From assembly GCA_022559845.1 (NCBI GenBank), contig CM040123.1:301804642-301868641 (forward strand): 64,000 nucleotides of DNA, in the 5' to 3' direction. Position 1 is the stretch's first letter, and every line of letters begins with the position of its first letter. Both the position numbers and the translations under genes were made by a program. Shown in pieces: positions 11,107-23,188 of this stretch. Below the pieces are notes generated by a model. That model saw nothing but the letters and a program-made list of their open reading frames with translations, ran no database searches and was not told the DNA's origin. The DNA comes from Amorphophallus konjac (taxonomy: Eukaryota; Streptophyta; Magnoliopsida; Alismatales; Araceae).

Positions 11107-12279
11107 TTTCGAGCCAATGCCTCATTTTCTCTGAACTCGGAGTCTATACCCTCTCCGGTGCCCACACTTAGATCAATCTCTCTGCTTCTACTCACCCCTG
11201 TTATGTTTTTGTTGCTCAGTCACTGTTGCATGGACCAAGCCCTCCCAATGTTGGGCTCCTAAGGTCCCTGACTCTCTTCCTTCAACAGTAGAAATAGAGG
11301 TGTTTGGGCTCTGCTCGATGTAAAATAAACACCAGTTGCTTGCGGTCGGTGGGGAAAGACGTCCAGTACACGAGCCTCCACAATCGTCTCTACTCGTACT
11401 AGTAGAACCTTCTTCTCTCTACGTGTCGCACAACATACCATGCCCACATGTCGTGCCCTGGTGGCACTTCCCCAGTCAAAAACTTAGTTCCACAGGTGAT
11501 CGTCAAGAAATCGACTAGGACGCCCGCATTCCATCCAGCCGCCCTTGACCCAGTCTTCCAGAACGATTAACCATATGCCATTTTTTCCTATGCATTCCTA
11601 TCATTCTTTGCACTTCCCTGTCAATACCCATGGAATCCCCGCGTGCCAAGTTGACCTATCTCGGCCTTTTGAAAGGTGAGTGTGCATCACACCGTGGAAA
11701 TTAAAAATTTTTGCAAGTTGAACAAATTGGCACACCTGGTGGGACGTCTTCTACGTTTCTTCTTTCTATCGTACAAGAGTCATACCTGCCAAGTATATGC
11801 CACGATAACCTCACCTTTTCTTATCGGAGAGGAAGAGGAGGGTCCCGTCCAGGCTGGAATGTGTGGCCGGTCAGCATTGAGCTATCGAACTGTAGCAGCA
11901 ACAACAACAATAAACTAGTGGCGATGGTGACCTATAGTCTAGTTGTCATTGCCATCCATGCCAAGAGTGGACATTTGGGGACTCCAATCGTGTTCGGCAA
12001 CTCTTCTCCGGCCATCGACCCGCCCTGATCCTCGAGCCCTATCGCTGTGGCTGATGAGCAGCCTAGTCCGGTGACTGTCCATGCAGGCAGCCGACCCCTT
12101 TGCTCCTCCAACAACAACGACCCATACAACCATTGATCCCACGGTCCCCTACTCTGCTAGCACCAAACACGGGCTTCCAACCCCGAGTTTCCAATGCAAC
12201 GTCACCATTAACCCACACAAGCATCAAGCATTGGGTCCCAGCCATGCTGATTCCCAACACGGGCAACAAGCTCTGGGTC
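11107..12279. other. Unassigned repeat DNA with an orphan primer-site-like motif
   Basis: No supported gene. The stretch continues the repeat that the solo LTR interrupted at 8528. At 11728-11745 TGGCACACCTGGTGGGAC resembles the primer-site type of Tat-like elements in this window (TGGCGATCACGGTGGGAC), so sequence to its left could be a large Tat-type LTR. That is inference. Around 12160-12280 a loose repeat (CAACACGGGC...) begins that resumes at 20514. Confidence 0.4.
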
Positions 12280-12284
12280 CTCGG
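12280..12284 (+). repeat. Target-site duplication (left) of LARD-like element
   Basis: CTCGG, identical to 20509-20513 on the other side of the element. Confidence 0.9.
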
Positions 12285-15200
12285 TGTAACGACCCAGCAT
12301 CCGGATACCGGGTAAACCCGATAGCACATGGATCCTGAGAGACCTCCCAAGAGCTGTAAGGCTCCGAAGGGAAAGAAAGGTGTCTGTGGAGTACATTGAA
12401 CTTCAGTTAAAGTAGTAAATAATTAATTACTATGATTAAGATTGCTAAATTAGCAGAAATAAAATTACATTTTCACTTAAACAAATTAAAGCTACAGAGC
12501 TAACAGAGTCCAGTCCAACTAAGGTACAGTCCAATAGAAAAGAGAAACGTACTCTCAAGTCAGGGAAAGCCCGACACTGGCAAAGCTGGCAACAAAGAAC
12601 CACCGCACTGCACCTCTGAACACGAGGAAGGAGAATAGCTACACCTGAAAAGTCAGGGGTGAGCCTTGTCTCACTGGCTCAGTAGGGGTCCCGCAGATCC
12701 CTACCACAAAAAAACGCAGTAACAGTAGTGCAACAACAACAAAAGCAGGAGTAACAGCAGGAGTAGGAACAATAGTAAAAGCAAAGAGGAAAGCCGTACT
12801 AAATGGAAACACGACAACCGATAGAACCTCGGCCCTTTAAACTACTCCTATCGGTAAAACACCAATTCCCATACTCACAGTCGAGAATCACCGAACCGAT
12901 AGAAAGAAACTCTGGCTATACAGCCAGGACACATCACGACACCTCAGTCGTGCAGGCCCATCCACAGAGACAAACCCCAACTCAAGACTCAGAACACGAG
13001 ACACGAATCATGTGTCGTGTGATAGAAGTACCTCCTCACTAGAAGAAAAGCCAGATGTATCCACTGATGTCTTACGCTGCGCCTCAGGTATCTCCCACTT
13101 GCCTCGAACGCGGTAACTGAGACACCAAATAAGAACCAAAGTACAACAGTAACGAGTGACTAGTCAGGGTCACGTACGTCGGTGCTGGTCCAACGCTCCT
13201 GACCACGTGTGCACACACAAGCTCAATGTCTTGAGCCAAGCCTATAGCTGGTTTTCCCCTCCAGTCGAACTCTAATGGCTAGATAAAGGGGCCCACGATA
13301 ACCAGCCTACAAACCGTCTCTATCGGGAACTGCCCCGCCACCACTCCCAAGTGGGCCGACGCATGAAAGTGTCGTCAGGCTACGACTAGTGGAGGCTCAC
13401 TAGACACAGAGACTCAAAACAGAAACACCGAAGTACAGACAGGCTAACGCGTACCTGTCACAAGTACCACGGAACACCAAGCAGCACACCACTGCCAGAC
13501 TCAGGACAGTCAACTAGGCCTACTAACACAACGATCCTTGAGTCACAAGACTCGGGTCAAGATCGCTGCACAAAGCGGTAACATACCGCTAATATGCCTA
13601 GTCCCTAAGCCAAAACCACGGTAAAACATATGGAAGCAGCACACCATAGTCAGATCCATATCATCAATAATGTGTCTTCGGCCCCTTAGCCGCTCATCAG
13701 ACTTACAATTCTGCATAACGAGAAACACAGAACATGAGGGATCACCAAAGCCCTCGAACCACACAGGCACGTAAACTGAGGTAAAGCAATACCTCCGAGC
13801 GTCCAAAACATAGTCTTGATCCCCATGGGATAGCAGAGACATTCACGAGGTCACGTGTCAACCACTGGGTCATAACCGGGTTGACCGGAGACCAAACCGA
13901 CCCGAAAGAAACACTCAGAACAGGTGGCGGTCATCACATGGCCGCTACCAGACATGCCTAATAAATGGCGGTCTTAGCAGGGTCGCCGCTTGATAGCCCA
14001 ACAAGAAGAAGACGGTCTTAGGAGGGCCGCCACTATCATAAGACGGTCATGGCGAGACCGCCATCTAACCGGAAACCCCAAACACAAAGATAGGGAGAAA
14101 ACAGGCAGAATGCGGTCAACTGGGGACCGTAACTTGAAGCAGGCGGTCACCCCAGGGCCGCCTCTTGGAGGTGGCGGTCATATCCGAACCGTCTTCTCCG
14201 GGCTCCCTCGAAAAATGCACGATAGGCCATCCTGGTTGTGGTCCACCCCTGACTGTTACTTCAAGGAGATGGTCAGTCGCAAGGCCGCTACCTAGAACCG
14301 ACCTAACTGACCTAACCGACTTAAAAAGACAAATGGCGGTCACCCAAGGGCCGCCACTACCAAGTTGCGGTCGGTCACAAGATCACAACCTAAAACTGAC
14401 ATAGAAACCCTTAGAAACCAGATGGCGGTCCACCTAGGGCCGTCTCTTACAAATGGCGGTCCTTCCAGGGCCGCCTTATCAAGTAGCGGTCTCTGGTACG
14501 ACCGCTACTTCCTATCAATGTGAAAATCGTAGGAATGCAGAAAACACGATCTTTCCACACTCCAATCGTCCCAGAACGACGGGGAAACAACCATAGACTC
14601 GATATAAGCCTTCCACAAGCCGGAAGGGACCAAACCAACCACAAAACGACCTCGAAATGGGCGATTTCATCAAATCAACCCAAAACAACTCACATGGACA
14701 AACAACCTCACACCGGCCCTAAACCACGGGCAATTACAGCCAAACTGACGGGAGTCGAATCCTGACAAGCTGGGGGTTAAAGTTATACCAATTAAACTAG
14801 AAACCATCGCCTGGAACGGCAATTTCGCATCACACCCCAAAACATGCTTTTCCCTTAAAAATGAAAAACCCGCTCAAACTCACGCCTATCGGCTTGAAAT
14901 CATGAGGGAAAGTAGGAAATGGGTAGAGTATCAATACCCCTACCTCCACCGAAGATCTCGCACGTCGAAACGGCCAAATCCACGCCGAAAACCATCACAC
15001 GAACCCCGCCTAGGCTTCGAATCCACGGAATGGGATCGCGCCTACACCACGCTCCATTCCTCGCGCCATCACGCTCCTGATCGTCTCCACAACGTCACCA
15101 CCTCGTCTACCTCCTCCACGATCGCGCGCCCGGGGGAGAGGAGAAGAGAGGAGAGAGAACATAGGGAGAGAGTGAGAGAAATGTGAGAGGAGAGAGGAGA

Positions 15201-15500
15201 GAGGGTGAGGGTTATAAAAATAAAAGAAAATAAGAAATTATGAATATTTCTGAAATCTGATTTTTGGCCCAAAAATTTCATAAAATCATAAAAATACGAA
15301 AAAATAGCCTCCGCGATCCTCGGAAAGAGCACAATGCACCAGTAGCGTCCCGGAGTCTCAAAACTCAACGGTTCACTCTCCACAAGGTTTCGTAAGCTAT
15401 ACAAGAGAAAAACTTGAGTGGATTGTAAAACACGATCCGGGACCCATGAAAGTGCTCCGAAAGCTCTCTGATTCCGATCCGAAGGATCCAAGACATTACA
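12285..15500 (-). repeat. 3' LTR of LARD-like element
   Basis: On the plus strand it starts TGTAACGACCCAGC and ends AAGACATTACA, so on its own strand it begins TGTAATGTCTTGG. It contains the GCGGTC...GACCGC palindrome array (13924-14510). Around 15120-15235 it has a CT-rich stretch with a TATA-like ATTTTTATAACC on the minus strand, the likely promoter. It carries no gene. Confidence 0.9.
13924..14510 (-). repeat. CGGTC-N7/8-GRCCG palindrome array (copy 1)
   Basis: About a dozen units, for example GGCGGTCCACCTAGGGCCG near 14424 and GGCGGTCACCCAAGGGCCGC near 14335. They are spaced 25-60 bp apart. The same array recurs at 18945-19520 in the other LTR. Confidence 0.8.
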
Positions 15501-15534
15501 TCCTCCCCTCCTTTAAGAAATTTCATCCTCGAAA
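15501..15534 (-). other. Polypurine tract of LARD-like element
   Basis: The plus strand reads TCCTCCCCTCCTTTAAG, so the minus strand has a purine run ending AAAGGAGGGGAGGA directly before the LTR start TGTAATG. It is preceded by GAGGATGAAATTTC, as in chromoviruses. Confidence 0.85.
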
Positions 15535-17317
15535 TTCAAGGAGCCAACAGGGAATAGGGAAGAACAACCCATAAAGCTGGCAATGCTCTCCAAGCTCCAG
15601 CCAAACCTTAAACACACAAAAACATGAAAAAACAATTCTCAAAAAACATAATTCAGAGGAGCACTGCCAGACCCTGATCACAGGCAAGATCATCATGCTC
15701 CGGATCTCAAAGCACACGATCCACAGAACGAGCATGGCACACAAAGGAACACAAGTCTGGCACCTCCAAACAGGGCATCATCGCTATCGTCTCACAAAGC
15801 AAGGAGACACGACCCATGCCACGACATAGCTACCGACAAAAACTCATACTCGGCAAACAACACAAGCATTAGCTCGCACAAAGAACACAATCATCTTAGC
15901 TGACGGCTCCAACCATCGGCTTCGCGCCATAACAACAAGCGAAACTGGCACGCAGAACGCCAATGACACCACTAGACAACAACACAATCGAGTCAGTCCT
16001 CACTCAGACATTACATCTGATTCGAGTTGCATGCCAACTCTATCCCCTCAGAAGAGTACAACAAAACCAACTGATAAGATCTCGGTCCACACAAATCTAA
16101 AATTCAGACTCACAGGGAACTCATCCCAAGCTGACCACAAGCACAAACCAACACACCACAAACCTGCCAATCCCCGGCTCCATTCTCAACACAGAACCAT
16201 GGGACACCACCACAGACTGGGTCACATCAAGGCAAAATTACAGCTGACCACATTGCTATAACACCATCCGCTTGCAGCTTACCAACAAGGACCCACAACA
16301 ACTCTCGGAGAATGCATCTCTAGGACCACGATCATGGCCCGAGAGCACAACTTCCAAGAAACATAGAAGAAGAAAGGGTACTCATCCAACATATTCGTCG
16401 ACATATTCCCCAATTCTTAAACTGCCAATGCCAACCACCATAATGCCTCAAGCAATGGCACGGCAACCAACACCATCAAAGCACACATACCCAAGATAAT
16501 GTCACATCGAGGAGGCAATCCTTTCGGCTGGTTAGAATCTTCCAACCCTATGATCCACGATTTGTGGGTTATGAGTCCACACGCTTCCACTGCGCACTCA
16601 ACACAACGTATACAGGCATCACATATAACTCGACATCCGCATCTCAGGACACCTCTCGGCGCTATCGTAATTCACAAAACTGTAATATACCACGCCTTGA
16701 GTACTGATCCTGCCAACAGTCGATCACAAGTCGCCATAGTGCAAACTATCGTGCCAAGAGTCACAACACAAGCCACAACTTAACCTCAAAACAATGCCAT
16801 AAGACAAGATGAGAAAGATCAAGCTCGACTAACGACAGCTTACCAGGAAGGAAAATCCTTAGCTCGCTCGAGCACTCTCTTAAACAGGGCATCCAAACGA
16901 CCACCTCAACCACAACCTTAACACCTCATCACCTCAGGGGTTGACCAAACCTCAAGTTGGGATGGCCAAAATGACATTAATCTTCTCAGAGAACATGCAC
17001 GGCCACTACAATTCCCATCAGCCACCTGATCACGCCATGAAAATCTCGAACGCCGCACCACAGACTCATGCCTGCTAGCAAACTCTGCCCAGCGTAGCAC
17101 AACCGACACCAACACCATGATGAAAAAAGGACTCTCCATCACATCCTGACAAGAGCAAAACCATCTTCACATCGCCAACACAGCGCACACAAGCTCCCAC
17201 GCGAGAAGCAAAGCGGTAAAGAAACACAAAACCTATGCCAACTGCCGACTGTACTGGACCTTATGGACTCTGATCACTAAAATATCTCAAATTCCCATGT
17301 ACTTTCACACACCACTC
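15535..17317 (-). other. Non-coding internal domain of LARD-like element
   Basis: About 1.8 kb with only short random-looking open frames. It is AC-rich on the plus strand. It is recognisably related, in reverse, to 37604-39570 of the second copy: for example, plus-strand GATGCGGATATC... near 38484 matches the reverse of the 16635 region. Conservation without a reading frame suggests cis functions such as packaging or dimerisation, but that is inference. Confidence 0.7.
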
Positions 17318-17329
17318 GCTCTGATACCA
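17318..17329 (-). other. Primer-binding site (Met-tRNA type)
   Basis: The minus strand reads TGGTATCAGAGC, the usual match to the 3' end of initiator Met-tRNA. It lies two bases inside the 5' LTR. Confidence 0.85.
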
Positions 17330-17331
17330 AC

Positions 17332-20300
17332 TGTAACGACCCAACATCCGGATACCGAGTAAACTCGATACCACTTAGATCATGAGAGGCCTCCCAAGAG
17401 CTGTAAGGCTCCGAAGGGAAAGAAAGATGTGTGTGGAGTACATTGAACTTCCAGTTAAAGCACTAAACAATTAATTACTATGACCAGGACTGCTAAATTA
17501 GCAAAAATAAAACTACATTTTCACTTAAACAAATTAAAGCTACAGAGCTAACAGAGTCCAGTCCAACTAAGGTATAGTCCAACAGAAAAGAGAAACACAC
17601 TCTCAAGTCGGGGGAAGCCCGACACTGGCAAAGTTGGCAACTAAGAACCACCGCACTGCACCTCCGAACGCGAGGAAGGAGAACAGCTACACCTGAAAAG
17701 TTAGGGGTGAACCTCGCCTCACTGGCTCAGTAGGGTTCCCGCAGATCCCTACCACAAAACAAACGTAGTAGCAGTAGTGCAACAACAACAAAAGCAGAAG
17801 TAATAGCAGGAGTAGGAACAATAGTAAAAGCAAAGAGGAAAGCCGTACTAAACGGAAACACGACAGCCGATAGAACCTCGGCCCTCTAAATTACTCCTAT
17901 CGGTAAAACACCAATACCCGTACTCACAGTCGGGAATCACCGAACCGATACAAAGAAACTCTAGCTATACAGCCAGGACACATCACGACACCTCAGTCAT
18001 GCAGGCTCATCCACAAAGATAAACCCCAACTCAAGACTCAGAACACAAGACATGAATCATGTGTCGTGTGATAGAAGTACCTCCTCACTAGAAGAAAAGC
18101 CAAATGCGTCCACTGACGTCTTACACTGCGCCTTAGGTATCTCCCACTTGCCTCGAACGTGGTAACTGAGACACCGAACAAGAACCAAAGAATAACAATA
18201 ATGAGTGACTAGTCAGGGTCACACCTATCGGCGCTGGTTCAAGGCCCCTGACCACGTGTGCACACACAAGCTTAATGTCTTGAGCCAGGCCTCTAGCTGG
18301 TTTTCCCCTCCCGTCGAACTCTAACGGCTAGACAAAGGGGCCCACGGGAACTACCCCGCCACCACTCCCAGGTGGGCCGACACACAAAAGTGTCATCAGT
18401 CTACGACTAGTGGAGGCTCACTAGACACAGAGACTCAAAACAGAAACATCGAAGTACAGACAAGCTAACTCGTACCTGTCACAAGTACCACGGAACACCA
18501 AGCAACACACAACTGCCAGACTCAGGATAGTCAACTAGACATACTAACACAACGATCCTTGAGTCACAAGGCTCGGGTCAAGATCGCTGCACAAAGCGGT
18601 AACATGCCGCCAATCTGCCTAGTCCCTAAGCCAAAACCACGGAAAAACATATGGAAGCGGTACACCATGGCCAGATCCACATAATCAATAATGAGTCCTC
18701 AGCCCCTTAGTCGCTCATCGGACTCACAATTCCGCATATCGAGAAACAAGGAACATGAGGGATCACCAAAGCCCTCAAACCACATACGTACACAAACCGT
18801 GGTAAAGTAATACCTCTGAGCGTCCAAAACATAGTCTCGATCCCCACGGGATAGCCGAGACATTCACGAGGTCACATGTCAACCACTGGGTCATAACCAG
18901 GTTGATCGGAGACCAAACCAACCTGAAAGAAACACTCAGAACAGGTGGCGGTCATCACATGGCCGCTACCAGACATGCCTAATAAATGGCGGTCTTAGCA
19001 GGGCTGCCAATTGATGGCCCAACAGAAGAAGACAGTCTCAAGAGGGCCGCCGCTATCATAAGGTGGTCATGGCGAGACCGCCATCTATCTGGAAACCCCA
19101 AACACGGAAATAGGTAGAAAATAGGCAGAATGCGGTCAACTGGGGACCGTAACTTGAAGCAGGCAATCACCCCAGGGCTGCCTCTTGAAGGTGGCGGTCA
19201 TAGCCGGACCGTCTTCTCCAGACTGCCTCGAAAAATGCACGATAGGCCATCTTGGTTGTGGTCCACCCCTGACCGTTACTTTAAGTAGATGGTCTGTCGC
19301 AAGGCCGCTACCTGGAACCAACCTAACCGACTTAGAAAAACAAATTGCGATCACCCAAGGGCCGCCACTACCAAGTTGCGGTAGGTCGCAAGACCGCAAC
19401 CTAAAACTGACATAGAAACCCTTAGAAACTAGATGTCGGTCCACCTAGGACCGTCTCTTACAAATGGCGGTCCTCCCCGGGCCGCCTTATCAAGTAGCGG
19501 TCTCTGGTACGACTGCTACTTCCTTCCGGTGCGAAAACCGTAGGAATGCAGAAAACTCGGTCTTTCCACGCCCCAATCATCCCAGAAAGATGAGGAAACA
19601 ACCATAGACTCGATATAAACCTTCCATAAGCTGGAAGGGACCAAACCAACCATAAAATGACCCCGAAATGGGCGATTTCATCAAATCAACCCAAAATGAC
19701 TCACATGGACAAACAGCCTCATACCGGCCCCAAACTACGGGCAATTACAGCCAAACTGACGGGAATCGAATCCCGACAAGCTGGGGGTTAAAATTATACC
19801 AATTAAACTATAAACCATCGCATGGAACGACGATTTCGCATCACAACCCAAAAACATGCTTTTCCTATAAAAATGGAAAACCCGCTCAAACTCACGCCTA
19901 TCGGCTTGAAATCGCGAGGGAAAGTAGAAAATGGGTAGAGTATCCATCCCCCTACATCCACCAATAATCTCGCGCGCCGAAACAGCCAAATCCACGCCGA
20001 AAATCATCACACGAACCTGGCCTATGCTTCGAATCCACGAACGGGATCGCGTTTACGCCACGCTCCATTCCTCGCGCCATCACGCTCCTGGTCGTCTTCA
20101 CAGCGTCACCACCTCGTCTACCTCCGCCACGATCGTGCGCCCCGGGGAGAGGAGAAGAGAGGAGAGAGAATAGAGGGAGAGAGTGAGAGAAATGTGAGAG
20201 GAGAGAGGAGAGAGGGTGAGGGTTATAAAAAGAAAAGAAAATAAGAAATTATGAATATTTCTGAAATCTGATTTTTGGCCCGAATTCCATAAAATCATAA

Positions 20301-20508
20301 AAATACGAAAAATAGCCTCCGCGATCCTCGGAAAGAGCACAATGCACCTGTAGTGTCCCGGAGTCTCAAAACTTAATGGTTTACTCTCCACGGGATTCCG
20401 CAAGCTATACAAGAGAAAAATCCGAGTGGATCGTAAAACACGATCCGGGACCCACGAAAGCGCTCCAAAAGCTCTCCGATTTCGATCCGAAGGATCCAGG
20501 GCATTACA
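17332..20508 (-). repeat. 5' LTR of LARD-like element
   Basis: The mate of 12285-15500, starting TGTAACGACCCAAC on the plus strand and ending GGGCATTACA. It has the same palindrome array (18945-19520) and the same CT-rich/TATA-like segment (about 20130-20240). No gene. Confidence 0.9.
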
Positions 20509-20513
20509 CTCGG
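20509..20513 (+). repeat. Target-site duplication (right) of LARD-like element
   Basis: CTCGG, matching 12280-12284. Confidence 0.9.
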
Positions 20514-20722
20514 CACCTCAACACCTGATATAGGTACTAAGCCCCGAGTCTTTGGCATGTCGGCTTCCAACATGGGCTTTCAGCCCTGGATACTGGGCAC
20601 AACATCAACAACGACCTGTGGGGGCATTACACCTTGGGTTTCAGTAACATCAACTCCTAACATGGGCATCAAGCCCCATGTCATGACTACATCAATAGCC
20701 AAGATCGGCATTCAGCCCTGGG
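20514..20722. other. Resumption of the host repeat, loose repeat units
   Basis: Continues the sequence interrupted at 12280. Units resembling CAACATGGGC, a few bases, AAGCCC recur at irregular intervals of about 50 bp (near 20568, 20660 and 20700). No gene. Confidence 0.45.
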
Positions 20723-22105
20723 TGTAGACACCTGATTTTGGACATCCCATGGGCCTTGTCTAGCCATCATAGAAGTGACACTTTCTCTTTGATGATTCGG
20801 AGTGTGGGGTCTGATCCTTATCTAGGTAGGCTCCACTCTATCATTTCGTGGATCCAGCTTCGCGGTAAGTTGGTGGGGGTTGTAGGGGGCAACGCCCCCT
20901 ACCCGTAAGGTCGGGGGTTTGGAGGCGTGAGCCCCCGAGGTGAATTTTTTTGAGGTATTATTATACATTATGGATAGACCCCTAGGAGGCCAGGGTACTG
21001 GCCGCCAAGAATCCCAAGGCGGCCAAACTCCTGGATGCCCAGCCGACCAAGGTGGCCAGCGACTTGGCCGCCCAGATCTCAAGGTGGCCAGGGTGCTGGC
21101 CACCTAGTTTCCAAGGCAGCCAGACTCCTGGCTGCCCAACTCTCAAGGCGGCTACAACCTTGGCCGCATAGCTCCCTTGAAACGGCCATCGACCTGGCCA
21201 CCTCCTAATAATTGCCTGTCAACTCCATGATTCCACCCACTCCGGGCACGTCCTCTGCAACCGTTCCCACTCGGGGGGTCGAGGCGCACGTAGTCTCACA
21301 TGTCCTCACCTCGAAATTGGTCAAAAATCATTTTGAATTGGTCTTCAAAAATTTTCATGGAGGGAAATCCCCCCATATACAAAAACCCCATCCGGAACAG
21401 TCGAGGGGGGGTTGGACATTTTGGAGGAGGTGAGGTTGGTAGGTCGGTGAGCCCAGAGAGAGTTGTGAGGATGAGAGCACCCTTCCCAACCTTCCCCTAG
21501 AAGTAGAACTCGAAGTCAAAGAGCTCCGCCGCGGAAGAGGTCTCGGGTTCTAGGAGGCGGCCATCGACCTGGCTGCCTACCACCTTTGAATAGCCGCATG
21601 CTTGGCCGCCTTCTATTAGTTGACGGGCAAACCCATCTTTCTTCCCTTGTCCTCTATCTTGCTGCATTGTAGTTCATTTTATTGCGTTATACACATATTA
21701 GATTTTCCTAGATCCTATTTAAAGAGGTTTTCTCACAAAACATAGGGAAGGTGGATGGTCGAAAGTCTCGGCCATCCCCCTTCCCAGTACGATTGACCTC
21801 ATTTGCATGTTTTTCTTTACTTCTCTGAGCATATACTACATTTCCTCAGTCTAATGATCTATTTCTTCTATTTACTGGTTGATTCACAGGAACTTCATCA
21901 TCGACTCGCAGATACAAGCTCCCCATTCTTGGCCGGTCGAGAGTGAGGATAGGAAGAACCCATATTCTCCCGCTTCAAAGGCAATTGTGATCATCACTCC
22001 TATGAGGCTCAGGTATAAGCCTCTGGCGATCACTCCATCTCTTTCTTTCTAATCCGTGCACTATAGGCTCAGCATTAGGGAGAGGCACACTTTCCGGTGC
22101 CTACA
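20723..22105 (+). repeat. LTR of a Tat-like Ty3/gypsy element, plus strand
   Basis: Starts TGTAGACACCTGATTTTGG and ends CCGGTGCCTACA, followed after six bases by a primer site (22112). The minus-strand LTR at 25967-27277 is its homologue: it has the same start and the same GTCGAAAGTCTCGGCCATCC block. It contains GGCGGCC palindromes at about 20985-21200 and 21545-21620. The second half (from 21531) is repeated at 22606-23188. Confidence 0.8.
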
Positions 22106-22111
22106 GCCTTC

Positions 22112-22129
22112 TGGCGATCACGGTGGGAC
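22112..22129 (+). other. Primer-binding site, Tat-like
   Basis: TGGCGATCACGGTGGGAC. The same 18-mer with one change each occurs after the LTRs ending at 25967 (minus strand) and at 52868. The tRNA species was not determined; an Arg-type primer is known for this lineage. Confidence 0.7.
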
Positions 22130-22605
22130 ACTCTTGCTCACTGTGAGTCAGTTAGATTGAAGTTTACTGTATTTCTTTTCTAGTAAATAGCTTGTTCCTA
22201 TATTATATTTCATTTTTAGTTGCTCACTGCGCCTGCTCTGCGTTTGGTTCACCTACGGGGCCAAAATAGGAGGTGGCTAGGTTTCTGGCAACCCAGAGCC
22301 AAGGCGGCCAGACACCTGACCGCCCAGCACTCCTAGGCAGCCAGAGACCTGGCCACCCAGGTCCCAAGGTGGCCAGATACCTGGCCGCCCAAATTCTCTA
22401 AGCGGCCATCGAGTTGGCCGTCTTCGGTTCATGTTTCAACCTCCGTTTTCATCCTATCTGCGTAGTTTAGTTTCTGTTTTGCATATTTTTGGTTCTGTGT
22501 ATTCTAACATTGCAAGTTTGAGTCTGGGGTGGGTTTAGGAAGAGCCGACATCACATCAATTAGGACTACCCTCCCTTTGATTTGGGCTCCTCACCTGGGG
22601 CCACG
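22130..22605 (+). other. Short internal remnant of the Tat-like element
   Basis: Leader sequence after the primer site, with another GGCGGCC palindrome cluster at about 22270-22420. No gag or pol remains, so most of the internal region was lost, probably by unequal recombination. Confidence 0.55.
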
Positions 22606-23188
22606 AAAGAGGCCCGGGTTCTAGGAGGCGACCATCGACATTGCCGCCTACCACCTTTGAACAACCACATATTTGGCCACCTTCTGTTGGTCGACATGCA
22701 AACCCCGTCTTTCTTCCTTTGTTCTCTATCTTACTGCATTTTAGTTCATTCTAATGCATTCATACATAATGGATTTTCATAAATTCCAATTTTAAAGAAA
22801 TTTTCTCCCAAAACACAGGGAAGGCGGATGGTCGAAAGTCTCGACCATCCCCCTTCCCAACCCCCTTCCCAGTACGATCACCCCCAATTGCATGTTTTTC
22901 TTTTCTGTCTGAGCATATACTATACTGTCAAAGTCTAATGGGTTTATTTTCTCTATTTATTGGTTAACTTACAGGAACTTCATCGCCGACTTGCAGATAC
23001 GAGCTCTCCGTTCTTGGCCGACCGAGAGTGAGGATAGGCAGAACCCACATCTCCCGTTTCAAAGGCACTTGCGATCATCACTCCTGTGAGGCTCAGGTTT
23101 AAGTCTCTGGCGATCACACCCATTTCTTCCTTTCTAATCCGTGCACTATAGGCTTAGCATCGGGGAGGCACACTTTCCAGCACCTACA
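22606..23188 (+). repeat. Truncated second LTR copy (direct repeat of 21531-22105)
   Basis: About 580 bp closely matching the 3' half of the LTR. It runs from the GGGTTCTAGGAGGCG segment through CAGGAACTTCATCGCCGAC to the end CAGCACCTACA. It abuts minus-strand gag sequence at 23189. Confidence 0.8.

Larger units (their letters stand above)
12285..20508 (-). mobile_element. Complete non-coding LTR element (LARD-like), minus strand
   Basis: An 8.2 kb unit bounded by two LTRs of about 3.2 kb in the same orientation and by the duplication CTCGG. On the minus strand the order is 5' LTR (20508 to 17332), a Met-tRNA-type primer site, 1.8 kb internal domain, polypurine tract, 3' LTR (15500 to 12285). 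The internal domain has no gag or pol similarity that I can read, so the element could only move with proteins from another element. The LTRs differ by several percent, and the right one lacks about 32 bp present near 13300, so this is an older insertion. A plus-strand relative is at 33865-39588. Confidence 0.9.

Noticed and set aside
13924..14510. CGG-N11-CCG geometry suggesting fungal Gal4-type binding sites
   Set aside because: The spacing is similar, but nothing else indicates a fungal origin and plants lack that factor family. I kept only the palindrome observation.
15069..15491. Minus-strand 140-codon frame and its mate at 20098-20412
   Set aside because: They cover the LTR start and CT-rich leader of the LARD-like element in both LTRs. 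The frames differ between copies and contain no domain.
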